Origin: Adiantum capillus-veneris
Taxonomy: Eukaryota > Streptophyta > Polypodiopsida > Polypodiales > Pteridaceae
Length of the DNA: 64,000 nt
Reading direction: 5' to 3'
Assembly: GCA_014529385.2 (NCBI GenBank)
Contig: CM043947.1
Span: forward strand, 124,585,391-124,649,390
Shown: positions 22,241 to 32,669 of the stretch, piece after piece
How the letters are laid out: each line of letters begins with the position of its first letter
Numbering within the stretch: position 1 is the first letter of the stretch
Translations under genes and position numbers: made by a program
Notes under the pieces: generated by a model
What the model was told of the DNA's origin: nothing
Databases searched by the model: none
The model's input: the letters and a program-made list of their open reading frames with translations, nothing else

Positions 22241-23596
22241 GTTGTCAAAAAGCTACAGCCAAATTTATCAAAGAAGAAGCTCAAGAAGAAGCATGGCTTC
22301 GACAACTCAAATGAAAGCAGCAGCAACAGGGATTCAACAAGCAAAAGTGGACTCGGATGCATCAGATTACTCTTTTTGATCTGGATGATGAAGATGTTGA
22401 TCCTTGCATTCCGATTGAAGTGACCCTGGATAAAGTTCCAACCTATGCCTTAGTGGATTCAGGAGCTCATTACAACTACGTCACATATAGTTTCTTTAAT
22501 CAGCTGACAGGTGATCAGTTAGTGCCGAAATTTCACTGCTGTGAAGCCTTCAATAATGCAATTATCATAACCAAAGGCTGGGCGGAGATACCCTTGTATA
22601 TCAATGGCCTGCTGTGCACTCATCAATTTCATGTGTGCAATGTTCAAGATGATTATTCCCCCATCATATTTGGTACAACCTGGCAAAGGAGATACAATGC
22701 TTATTTGCACTGGTCAGGTAACCAAATGTACTTTCAAGCAGATGGAAAGGTCAGCAAAGTGTTTTTTGCAAGCGAGGACGAGGTCCCTCATCAGCAACTA
22801 CGAGAAAACAATCAAAAACTCCTTCCTCCACCACCTGCACCTGTTTCAGCAACTGTACAACCATCACAGCCAAAGGAAACTGCTGATGCTGCATGTCAGG
22901 TTAGCATTGAAGAACCAATGTCACAACCTGCACTTCCTCACACCAAAAAAAGGCCTCAACATAAATCCGGAATTCCACAGTTACCTCGCCCAACATACAA
23001 GCAAGTTTGGTGGCCAAAACAATCAAATCCACAATCTCCACCGCCAAAGCCTAGCCAACAACTTGTCTGGAGAGCGAAGCCACCACTAGTGCCCAACACA
23101 TCGACAACATCCAACAAATATAGGTGGACTCCAATCAAACCTGCTAATGTCATTACTCCTATACAGAAAACCAAGCAGGTCTGGTGGCCCAAGCAACCCA
23201 AGCCAACAGTTGATCAACCCCTGCTGCCAAAAGGCAACCACACGGCAATCACAGCTACTCAACAATCCAAACAGTACACCCGAGCCCACCCAAGCCCACC
23301 CACCGCCCATGCAAATCAAACTCAAAAGTCCTATTCACTACAAACAAGTTTGGGTTCCTAAACAGCCCACCAAAACTGTCGTCTCGTATAAATGGCAACC
23401 CAAACGAAAGATTCCAAACCCAAAACCGGCTACATCCAGGTTGCAATGGCAACCTAAAACACATCAACAAGTACTCAACACGTCAACATTGGTCAAACCA
23501 CCACCAGTTCTGACCATGTCCGAGAAACTTAGTCTCTTGAAAGCATTCTACCACTTGGAAACCTCGCCAGCAGATGCCCTTAAGCAATCTGCTTAA
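22241..23596 (+). pseudogene. gypsy B second retropepsin-like domain with Trp-Pro-Lys repeat tail
   Basis: After a basic linker, a protease-like domain has YALVDSGAHYNYVTYSFF (Asp near 22456) and YSPIIFGTTWQRRYN (ILG changed to IFG) near 22660-22705. It matches element A at 7440-7760. The chain continues in one frame to 23361, then shifts frame to 23596. The tail is Pro-rich with repeats on the theme KQVWWPKQ: near 23000, near 23175, then KQVWVPKQ near 23340, and degenerate forms LVWRAKP, YRWTPIKP, YKWQPKR and LQWQPKT. A second protease module after the integrase position is unusual; the tail's role is unknown. The frame is otherwise unusually well preserved (334 codons open). Confidence 0.72.
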
Positions 23597-25886
23597 GACC
23601 CTCATCTTGCACATCATTAATTTTTCCATGCACTGACCGAGTATGCATGCATAGGTCTAATTACACGGCCTTGCATAGGCACCAATGTTTTACCCATGCA
23701 CAGCACCACTAGTATGACACAATGTCGTCTAGGAGGACTTCAGATAGGCGGGGGGGAGGCATTCCAAATGTGGACCCAAAATGATGATAGGGCAGTATAT
23801 TCAAATGTTTTCCGACTTATTTTGTGTTTTATTGCGAATTTTCTTGACCAAGTTTGCATTTTCTTCCCTGAATAGTGGTAAAAAAGGGGAAACTGCCAGA
23901 TATATACCCCTAGGTGTGTGTAAATATGTACAAAATTTAGTTTTTAGCTATCTTAAATAAATACGAGATATCGGGACATCCTATGATTTTTCGGATAATT
24001 TTTGGAGTGATTTGCTTCTTCTTTTTTTTTGCTATTTCTTTGCTATTTTTCTCTTTTTATTTTCTAATAAATAGTAATAAGCCGCCAAAAATAAAACAGA
24101 GATACAAGAAATGTTTCCTAATATTAGGAAACCCACAGGAATTTTCAGAATGGATTTCCAATGTCAACAGGTCAGGTTGTGGAAAATGACGGAAACCATA
24201 TTTTTAAAGCGGAAAGGCTCAAAGTGCAAAAGTAATGGAATTTGGCCATACAGTGTCCAAATCGCAATTTTTTCGATCCATAAGTCATCTAACATGTGAG
24301 TTGGGACTAACCATGGGGGTGATTGCACTTGCATATCCTAAGCCCCAGGTATGTATACCCCAAGCCCTCATTTCTAAGCTCATTTGCTACTTGTCCTTGT
24401 GAAAGAGAGCTTGAGAGAGCATATTGCTACCTTCTTCCACCTGCCACATGCTTCCACATTGCAATCATGGCTACCATGAGGGGTAAGTACGAATACTTTT
24501 CAAGTCATTTGATGCTTGTTTGACTCATTTACAAGCACGTAACAAGCACACACAGGGCTGGGAAGGCACAATCCCGTAGAAAACACAGCAGACTCCAGAG
24601 ACCACCAAAGGCTATAGGACTTCACAGAGACCTCAGAGATAGGTCTAATAACAATGCCACGAAGGCATATGCTAACCTGAAAGGCGGAGACCAACACAGA
24701 GTCAGCAGATGGCTGTGGGAGTCTGGGAAGACACCACACCCAATGTGGATGTCAAAAATGACAAGTGACCACACCAAAAGGTTGTATAGGGCCTAGCTAC
24801 AATCTCCCAACACAAAACTCCAATTGCATGTCACTCCTGTGATCCCCCAGACAGTAAGCGCTCTTACTGTCTCTAAGGGATTTTTGGCCAATTTCTCAAC
24901 TTTGAGCACATATGCACCTCAAAATACATCAATATACATGCATTTGACCCACAAAATCACAAAAGCCCCATCCTTAGACCAAAATCCAAGCTCATCAGTC
25001 TGCCAACATCAATCCTGGTAAAGAAACCATGATACCCAATTCCAAGTTGAGAGCCAAGCTCCACAATTGCTTCTTAGAGCCTCTATGAGCCATCCATAAA
25101 GCTACATTCTCAAAAAGTTCAAAAAATGCTCAAGAGACAGTAAACGCTCTTACTGTCTCCCATGTCTAGACTACTACCAAAGTTCCAGATAGCTCCTATA
25201 CATCACCACGATTACATTGGCTAAGCCTCCTACCAAGTAAAAATGCAAAAAACCATCACTTAGCCATTTCAGTCACCAGCTAGACAACTCTGGACCTACT
25301 GTTGCCAAGGAGCATCACACTATCAAATTCATCACATCAAAAATCATCAAATGATTCCTTCCAGCTAACCCTAGTATTACAGATCAAAAAAACCAGCTCC
25401 ATATCACTCTGGAGACAGTAAGCGCTTTTACTGTCTCAATGCCCAGAAGTTCACTTGCACCCCATCAAAAGCTGTATCTAGCCTCATTGCACAACATTTG
25501 TGAAACCACAAGCACTATGCATCAAAATTTCACTAAGTTACCTACTTATACAGATCACCTACCATCTAGGGTTTGCCATGTCTCATGGTATATTGCTCCA
25601 TATTACACCAAAATTGGGAGTACACTCCACATGCATTGTATTACATGCCTGTGCACTCATTGTCACCTCAAAGTGCCAAAAACACCTACTGGAGACAGTA
25701 AACACGCTCACTGTCTAGTGTTGCTAAATTGTCAGTTTTAGTGTTTTGGGCTTGCAAGCATGCTTTATACATATATTTTGAGTGTTACTTGCATTTGATG
25801 ATCATCAAAGATTCAGTTGAAGCTCCTATCCAGCACTCTGACTAGACACTGACAACTTTCAAGTTGGTGGTCTACTTACAGGGAAA
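23597..25886 (+). promoter_or_regulatory. gypsy B 2.3-kb spacer with four palindromes
   Basis: No coding domain is visible. Copies of the AGACAGTAAG-N4-CTTACTGTCT inverted repeat lie at 24849-24872 (perfect arms), 25135-25158, 25413-25436 and 25693-25716 (more diverged), spaced 286, 278 and 280 bp. The last ends about 170 bp before the accessory ORF. Several copies are followed by similar words (about TGCCCA or TTTGGCCAA), as if each were part of a diverged tandem unit of about 280 bp. It may hold an internal promoter or RNA-structure array for the 3' ORF (inference). Confidence 0.7.
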
Positions 25887-28800
25887 ATGCAAGAAGAAAA
25901 GAGTCTAGCCAAGAGACCCAGAAGAAAGTCCATCAAGCAAGAATTAGAAGAGATGCCACCTTATACTATCCTGAAGAGGACAATGAAGGAAGAGCAACCA
26001 CCTAACTAAAGAGAGAGCTTTTGGAAGCACACAGTGCAACCATATATGAGGGAATATTCAGAACCCCAGACAACCAACTGGTGGATGTCCCCCTAACCCC
26101 AAGAGAAGTCTACGGGCTCACCAGCCAGCACCAAGATGACTTGAAAAAAGTGGATCTGCATAGATATTTTGAAATGGAGCCGTGCGGAGTAGATTTGCAG
26201 AGAGCTTATGAGCTTGTGCACACATTTCAAGCAGATGGAATTGCCCATATCACCAATATGGCCAATGAAAAAGTCCAAGTACACATAAGCCAAGAAGTTA
26301 TTGCAGCTGCACTGAACCTGTCAAACACGGGGATGCCAATGAGGGCTCGACATGAAAGAGAGCCAAATACATTTGTAAAGAGGGATTCAGCCGCTACATT
26401 TGATAGCATTATCTGCCAGAGGGCTCGGCTCCCCACCCGGATTTATCAGCACTTCTTCCATATTACAGATAAAATACCGCCCCGCTTCACCACCCCCAAC
26501 CATGCAGTGGCTACTACATTCTCATGGGCTTGCCAACAACATGCCCCTGTGGATATATATCATCCACAGTACATTCATTATAATCTCCTTCACCTCCGAA
26601 GAAAGGGCCCTGCCAAATATTTAGCTGCACCCGAAGTTCTAACAAGAATTTCATATGAGGCCATTGGGGCCACAACTCAGCTACCACCTGCTCCCTCCCA
26701 AAAAGATTGGTTACAAGATATTGATTCCTCTAACGACAAGCCACCCAAGACGAAGTCTAAGCCAGTGAGGGCAGGATTAAGAAGGAGGTTAGTGACAGTG
26801 CAAGAAGAGGAGGAAGAAGAGGAAACACATCATGAAGCCTCGCAACCAGAAAGTGATTCCGAAGAGGAAGAACAAGCGGGAACCTCTTCTAAACCACAAC
26901 CAACACAAGCATCAGAGCCGGAGACTGAGGGAGAGGAAGAAGAACACACCCCATTGATGACAAGGAAAAGGAAAATACCTCCCACATCTCCAGTACCAGA
27001 GGATCCACTACAAAAGAAGGCTCGCCTTGAACGCCTAAAAGAAGCATACAAGAAGCAACAGGTAGTAGCCGGTGACCTTGAGGAGCAATGGAATCCACGA
27101 GAACCACGCGTCAAAAAGCCCTCAGTCACCATGGCCGAAGAGGACCTCCTTCTCAAAGCATATCTAAAGGAAGAGGAGGAAAGACTTTCCAAAGAGAGGA
27201 TGGAAAGAATGGAGGGCTCAGCAGCATATGAACCACTTGTAACATAACAACAGCCTCCATCTCCTCCTCCACAACCTGAAGATCCACACATCTCAAAAGC
27301 ACAACCTACACAAGCAACACAAACAGAGCCTGAGATAGCTAAAGACGAAGCTCAGAAGCAAAATCAACATTCAACTCAATTGAGTGGAGAAATTGCCGCA
27401 AGAAAGGTATCTGTCTCTGTAACAAGAACTCACATACTAAGTCAACAATATGCAGGACTTGAAAGAGAAGGAGAGACAGAGGTCCAAAGTGCTCCAATTA
27501 TTGTCAACCTCGAAGATGATGAAGCGGCTCCGCCTCCAAAGGAAGAAACTGTCAATCTTGCTATGCCAGAGAAGCAAAAAAAAGCAGAAAGTCTAGCTCA
27601 CACACCAATAGTTGAATCATCAAAGGCACGAGAAGACACATCTGCAGTACCACTTATATTCCACACTCCGCGAGCAGTGGTCCCACCGCCGATGCAGACC
27701 TTCGGTCAAGGCTTGGACTTCTTTGCTTCTCATATTACAATGATGACCGAAAGAATGAAGCATCAGGCCAGGCAGCTTGAGCAAGAAACAGCTACAAAGA
27801 GCTTGCAGCTTGAAAAAGCACTCCAAGAAGTAGCTCAACTGAAAGAATAGCTAGCCAGCACTAATGATGAGCTAAGAAAACTACATACTCAGTTTATAGC
27901 AGAAAAGGAGCTGCATCAAAAAGCAAGACATGAGTATAGTGAACTCAAATTTATGTATGATCTGGGCACGGATCACATCACTTCCTTAAAGGCCCAAGTC
28001 CAGCTTCAAAGTGAACTCGTCGACAAGCTCAAAGGCTATGTAGCAGCTGAAGCCACCTCCTCCTCAGCTCAAATAGCTATGCAAGAAAAAGATCAGAAAA
28101 ACCAAGAGCTTGAGAAGAAGCTAAGGATGGAAGCCTTCCAGAGAGAAGAGCTAGTAGCTCAATCTATGCTACAAAAAGACCAAATCCTTCTAGAAAAATG
28201 CAAATTTAAAGCAACAGTTGGCACTCTTACAAGCTTCAAGTTCACGGCCAAATATAGCGCCTACATCTACCAGGCCTGAAGCCAGGCCACTAGAGACAGA
28301 AGGGACTGTACAGCAAGAGATGCCTCCAGAGGAACCAATATCTGCACCTGCTACAGAGCCAAGGCCTACTACAGCTGAAGCAGCAGACAAAGAGCTTACA
28401 TTGAATGAATTGGCAGAGACAGTTAAGAGAGCGCATGGAGACCCTCCATGAGAGGTATCATTGGAAGAGCCTAAGCTGGGAGCAGCGTATACTACACTCT
28501 GTAAATGTCGCTCACCTGACTCCCCATCAGATAAATGAAGCTTGGTATGTGCGCATGCTTCCCTTTCCACTGATGAAGTTTGAATCTCTTGATTTCAAGC
28601 AGAGTATATTAGCTGAGCTTAAAAGAACAGCAGAGGAGCAGCAGGTGCCGGAGAAAAGTCTTGAATCTACATGGCGACAGAGATGGCTTAAGAAGCATCC
28701 AGAATTTCTTATCCATCAAGTCCACGCACCTAGATACATTAAAGAAGATCCTACAGCCTGCCCCTATCCACGAGTATACACATGGCAAGAGTTTGAGCAC

Positions 28801-29390
28801 TTTCAGAAGGAGCATCCCACTTGGATGAACTATCCACTACTGCCAGCTCCTAAGCCAGGTGACTACCTTACAGAAGAATATATGATCAGATCATTAACTG
28901 AAGCTGAGGAAATGTACAGAGGTCTCCCAGACCTATCTACAGGCATGCTAAGGAAAATATGTCGGATGCTACTAACCTGTATACAGGTATACCACTAGAC
29001 GAAGTTAACCGACACTCCCTGGTTGGGTTTTTTGGAGGGTATAAGAGGCCTATACTATGATCTATCCGGCCAACCAGATGAAGTCATTTTGCATGGATTT
29101 TTTGCTCGTCTAATGTTTTTTCCCAGCTACTACCTCCAAACATTCGAAGAGGCTTTCTACACCGGATTCTTCTCCTATAATTCAAAGATCTTCAACATCG
29201 AAGTCGCAGACCTTAGAGCAAGATATGTAGGTTATACAGCGATCGAGTTGAAGCATGGGATCCAGAATATCCCACTATCAGCCATTGAAAAGGAGAAGAA
29301 GGCCCAGTTCAAAGCGGCCCTTAAGCTTATGGTAGGGCGCAAATTAGAAAGATGTCCACTCAATTGGACAGATGAAACGCCAAGCGCTTA
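25887..29390 (+). pseudogene. gypsy B 3' accessory ORF (coiled-coil protein, about 1100 codons)
   Basis: The likely start is the ATG at 25887 (MQEEKSLAKRPRRKSIKQEL), basic like the A protein start; a one-base shift near 26003 joins the main frame. That frame runs to 28279 with stops only at 27245 and 27848. Regions in order: globular N-terminal domain (26021-26690; RIYQHFFHITDKIPPRF, IHYNLLHLRRKG), acidic and Lys/Arg-rich linker with a possible nuclear signal RKRKIPPTSP (26750-27250), long coiled coil (27740-28190), then after frame shifts a conserved C-terminal domain (28405-29390; FFARLMFFPSYYLQTFEEAF). The last part matches A at 34320-34608. The N-terminal domain resembles the plant retroelement-associated 'transposon protein' family. 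Function unknown; it is not envelope-like, as no signal peptide or membrane span is visible. Confidence 0.72.
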
Positions 29391-29431
29391 ACACACTCCA
29401 CAACAACCCCATGTCGAGGACAAATTGGTTT

Positions 29432-29444
29432 AGGAGGGGGGGAG
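29432..29444 (+). other. gypsy B polypurine tract
   Basis: AGGAGGGGGGGAG, directly before the 3' LTR; primes plus-strand synthesis in this class. Confidence 0.9.
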
Positions 29445-30379
29445 TGTTGCAGGTCAGCAACGGTGGATAGCGGCCACCACTACATCAAGTCAAATCCCCG
29501 CCCTTTTGTATTAATTTTCTACTCTGAAGCCGAGCTTGTAATATTTTTTCTATTCAAATGTAAAGGGTTTCTCTTCTGGGGCCATGATCTTCCAAGTTGT
29601 ACTGATTCCCAACTCAAGCACACAATTGATTATTGAGCCATGTATCTATGGGAAACCCTCCTCCCACAAGACCTAAGTATAAAGGTCAAAATGAAGGGTT
29701 TTTTAGGATGGATTTTATGAGTTAAAAAAACTCTTTGTGCGATCAGCTTATCTATTTACTTTTTTTTGTGCATCTTCTTTGATTGCTATCTTGTGTTGCA
29801 CGAGTCGCATTGCAGAACCGAGACCACAGGCGCGTTCAGCCCATCGAGCTCTTTGATTCAACGCCAACCATTCGCCACGAGATGCTACTTCACGAGCATC
29901 GACCTACGGACTTACAGGTGAGTTTTAGGGAGTTTAGGGTAGATTTCAGCGAAACCAACCATAGAGTAGGGTAGCTCTCCCTTAGACGCAACTGTAGAGA
30001 CCATCTGGGACCGTTTCCGACAACTTCCATTTTGCTGTCAAACAATAAGCGTGTTTTCTGCCAGGGTGCAAAATTCAGGTTTGAGGGTCTAGGTAGCTTG
30101 GGGACATGTAGGAAATTGCCTTCGGTGAGTTTCATGTCAAACCGAGGTCATTAGCCCAAGGTTTAGCTTAGTTTCGTGACGTAGGAGGTTCTTGGCAGAT
30201 TTGGGTATTCCCGCATACACAGGACTTAGAGATCTTAGATGACCATTCCATAGGTATTCGACAAGAGGTGACACCCTCTTGGCGCTCCTCCATGCCCTAA
30301 TCGGGTCAGTGACGTCCCTAGTTGACATCTTTATGTGTTGAGTAGGTTCTCGCTTGCTACGAGCGACACTCGAAAAACA
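29445..30379 (+). repeat. gypsy B 3' LTR
   Basis: Begins TGTTGCAGGTCAGCAACG and ends CGAAAAACA; aligns end to end with 14535-15470, with a one-base length difference and roughly 35 substitutions by eye. TATA at 29678-29684. Confidence 0.95.
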
Positions 30380-30384
30380 GAGAC
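30380..30384 (+). repeat. gypsy B target-site duplication, right copy
   Basis: GAGAC, identical to 14530-14534. Confidence 0.92.
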
Positions 30385-32508
30385 CTTCTGTTGTGCATCG
30401 GGCGCCCTGATCAACTGGAGAAAGAGAGTGGCTTTCTCGGTTGGCAGTGCTCTTGTGCCAGATTGGATGCCAGGAGAGGGTTTCAGGTGGATTCCCCCAG
30501 GGACTGCAGTTCGTTACTTGAGTTGTTAGGTTGGTTTGGACTTGTCCCCCGAGCAGCAGATTGCTCCTCTTCTCTTGACCATCAGGAGAAAGCTGTTACA
30601 TTGGAGCTCATCACGACTCTCACTGGCTGGTAGAGTAGTAGTTGCCAACCAGGTGTTGTTAGCGACTATGTGGTACATCACTTCTTGTTGGATCTTCTCC
30701 AGTTCTTGTATTAGCCAAGTAGAGAGGCTGATCAAGAACTTCCTTTGGTCAGGTCGTGACACTCAGATTTCCCGAGCCAAGGTGGCTTGGTCGGTCATCA
30801 CACTTCCTTGTTCTCAGGGAGGGCTTGGGATCATTGATCCAGCACAGCAGAGCAGAGCCCTTCTTGGGCAGTTCGTCGTCAGAGGACTTCTTCCAGGCGA
30901 GGAGCCCTGGAAGGAGTTCTTGCTGTAGAGGCTTTGTGCCAGGGTGCCTCACTCATGAGGCCCTTGGCAACCTTCAACCAGATGGATCTTTACAGAGCTG
31001 CGCCGAGTTGGTTTGAGCAGGAGACTGGAGGACCGCTTCGCTGTGAGTTTTCTTCGATCCGAGGGAGCTCTTACGGCGTGGCCTAGAGCAGAGACAGCTG
31101 ACGTGCACGGAGGAGCGCCTACGGCAGCCCCTCGTCTAGAACTCCATGGTTATCACTCAGAGAGGCCACTTGGTTGGGAGTCGGCCTCATGTTTCTTGGG
31201 GTCCCATGGCAGCAGGTCCAGCGTGCTCTCTAGGTGACTGGCTAGAGTTCACAGGTTTGTCAGAGGAGGTGCGGGGTTTCCAGCTACAGGGCATGAGAGG
31301 GGTGCAGAGCATGTGTTAGGACATCTCAGAGTCAGTTCCAGCTGAGTGGCTCACGCCTCTCGAGCCAGTATCACCTCGGTGGATGGGAGCCTTCACACGA
31401 CTGGAGGTTCTCATTTCAGTCAGGGCCTGCTCAGAGACTGTCCCAGCCCTGTTCTTTGAGCTTCAGGGTGGGGGACGATTACATCGAGTTGCAGTAGAGG
31501 CCCCGCAGGTAGCAGAGTGTTGTTTCCAGAGGATCTGAGTTGTGGGCATCTGTGGGAGGACTTGCGTCATACACCATGACCGAGCAGCTCTTGAGACTAG
31601 ACACTGGAGGCTATGGGCTTGGGAGTGTTGTCCACTAGCACGAGTACAGTGGGATCCTGGTGAGTGGCTACGGAGGGACCCCTTCTCTTCTGTAGACCGC
31701 CCAGGAGTCCCCTTCTTTCAGTACACTGTTCGGCTTGGATGTCATATACTTGCAGCACACAGAGAGGCCCGCCCCGTTGCAGCACATCATTGGCAGGAGG
31801 AGGTCCTCACAGTCGAGTTCTTGGCAGTCTTTTGGCAGCGGCAGTGGGACTCTAGACAATCGAGGCGCAACACTTTTTTTGAGTGGTTGGTTGCACATAG
31901 AGCCACGGCAGTAGGGAGTTGGCTTGTGCATAGTGGTCTCTCGGCCGCATGTGCAGCCTGTGACCAGTTGGTGGAGAGTCAGCGTCATTGTCTTTGGGAC
32001 TGTCCCTCGGCCCAGCAGGAGTTCTTTGACTGATGCCTGCTCTCTCTACGGCTCGACAATACACTTGGGGGGCAGCGGCACACTCACAGGCCCGGCACTT
32101 CAGTTTGAGCTATCTTCCACCAGCAGAATGATAGTGATGCAAGGGGGGCGACCTACACTCCAGCCTGCTACAGAGCTTACTCCACAGGAGTGGTACAGTG
32201 AGAGAGAGGAGTTTTGGGAGCTCATCAGTGGCCTGACACTTTGGTTCATCTGGCGGGCCCGCTATTTCTGCATCTTTGAGGCTCGCCCTGTGCCACCAGC
32301 AGAGACTGTTCGTGACTTTTGGCTAGATCTGATCCATACTCTCAGAGGACAGCTTGAGGGACTACAGGGTAGCTCCGACCGTATGCGAGAGTGTCATGAG
32401 GCTTTCCTTCGACTATGGCGCCCTAGGTCTTTCTACACCATAGTCCAAGGGGTGCTCAGATGGCACTACTGTCCACCTGTGTGGCTCTTCCCTCCTCCCA
32501 TCTCTTGA
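30385..32508 (+). pseudogene. LINE ORF2, C-terminal part with zf-RVT
   Basis: Joins directly to the RT at 14534: FCCASGALINWRKRVAFSVG is the segment that normally follows the FADD block. RRKLLHWSSSRLSLAGRVVV and IKNFLWSGRD (30580-30770) are standard LINE thumb-region phrases. The zf-RVT region is at about 31870-32030 (FFEWLVAHRATAVGSWLVH, CAACDQLVESQRHCLWDC). A last coherent part, 32090-32508 (LISGLTLWFIWRARYFCIF), ends the protein. Several frame changes and stops occur between 30928 and 31540, where the sequence has no readable long frame. Confidence 0.88.
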
Positions 32509-32657
32509 TTTAGCCTCATTGTATATATGTTGTTTTTTCATTGGGAGAGTCTCCCCATCATGCTTGTTGTAGCCCTCTCTTGCAGAGGTGGATGTAGCCC
32601 TATGGGCAGTTTTCATTAACTAATAGAAGGATCTTTTTCTCGAAAAAAAAAATAAAG
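30385..32657 (+). mobile_element. LINE, 3' third with poly(A) tail
   Basis: Continuation of the LINE from 14534, holding the ORF2 C-terminal half, 3' UTR (about 32509-32642) and an A-rich tail at 32643-32656 just before the target duplication. Confidence 0.92.
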
Positions 32658-32669
32658 AAAGGAGAAAGT
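32658..32669 (+). repeat. LINE target-site duplication, right copy
   Basis: AAAGGAGAAAGT, identical to 10087-10098. Confidence 0.85.

Larger units (their letters stand above)
14535..30379 (+). mobile_element. Ty3/gypsy element B, complete with both LTRs but lacking RT-RNase H-integrase
   Basis: Two LTRs (936 and 935 bp), primer site, leader, gag, protease, RT stub, second protease, spacer, 3' ORF, polypurine tract and a 5-bp target duplication GAGAC are all present. A deletion corresponding to roughly 2.95 kb of element A removes nearly all of RT through the integrase C-terminus. B is therefore non-autonomous by structure. By hand count the LTRs differ at roughly 35 of 935 positions, so the insertion is not recent. 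It lies in the RT of the LINE. Confidence 0.95.

Noticed and set aside
24849-25716. CRISPR-like array (regular palindromic repeats with spacers of about 260 bp)
   Set aside because: Spacers are far too long, repeats diverge and lie inside an LTR element in a plant-type genome; no cas genes.
26830-27291. Ser/Gly-rich minus-strand frame with several Cys
   Set aside because: Antisense of the Glu-rich linker of the accessory ORF.
25887-29390. Envelope-like gene after integrase
   Set aside because: No signal peptide, membrane span or Cys/glycosylation-rich ectodomain is visible; coiled coil and charged linkers suggest a non-membrane protein.
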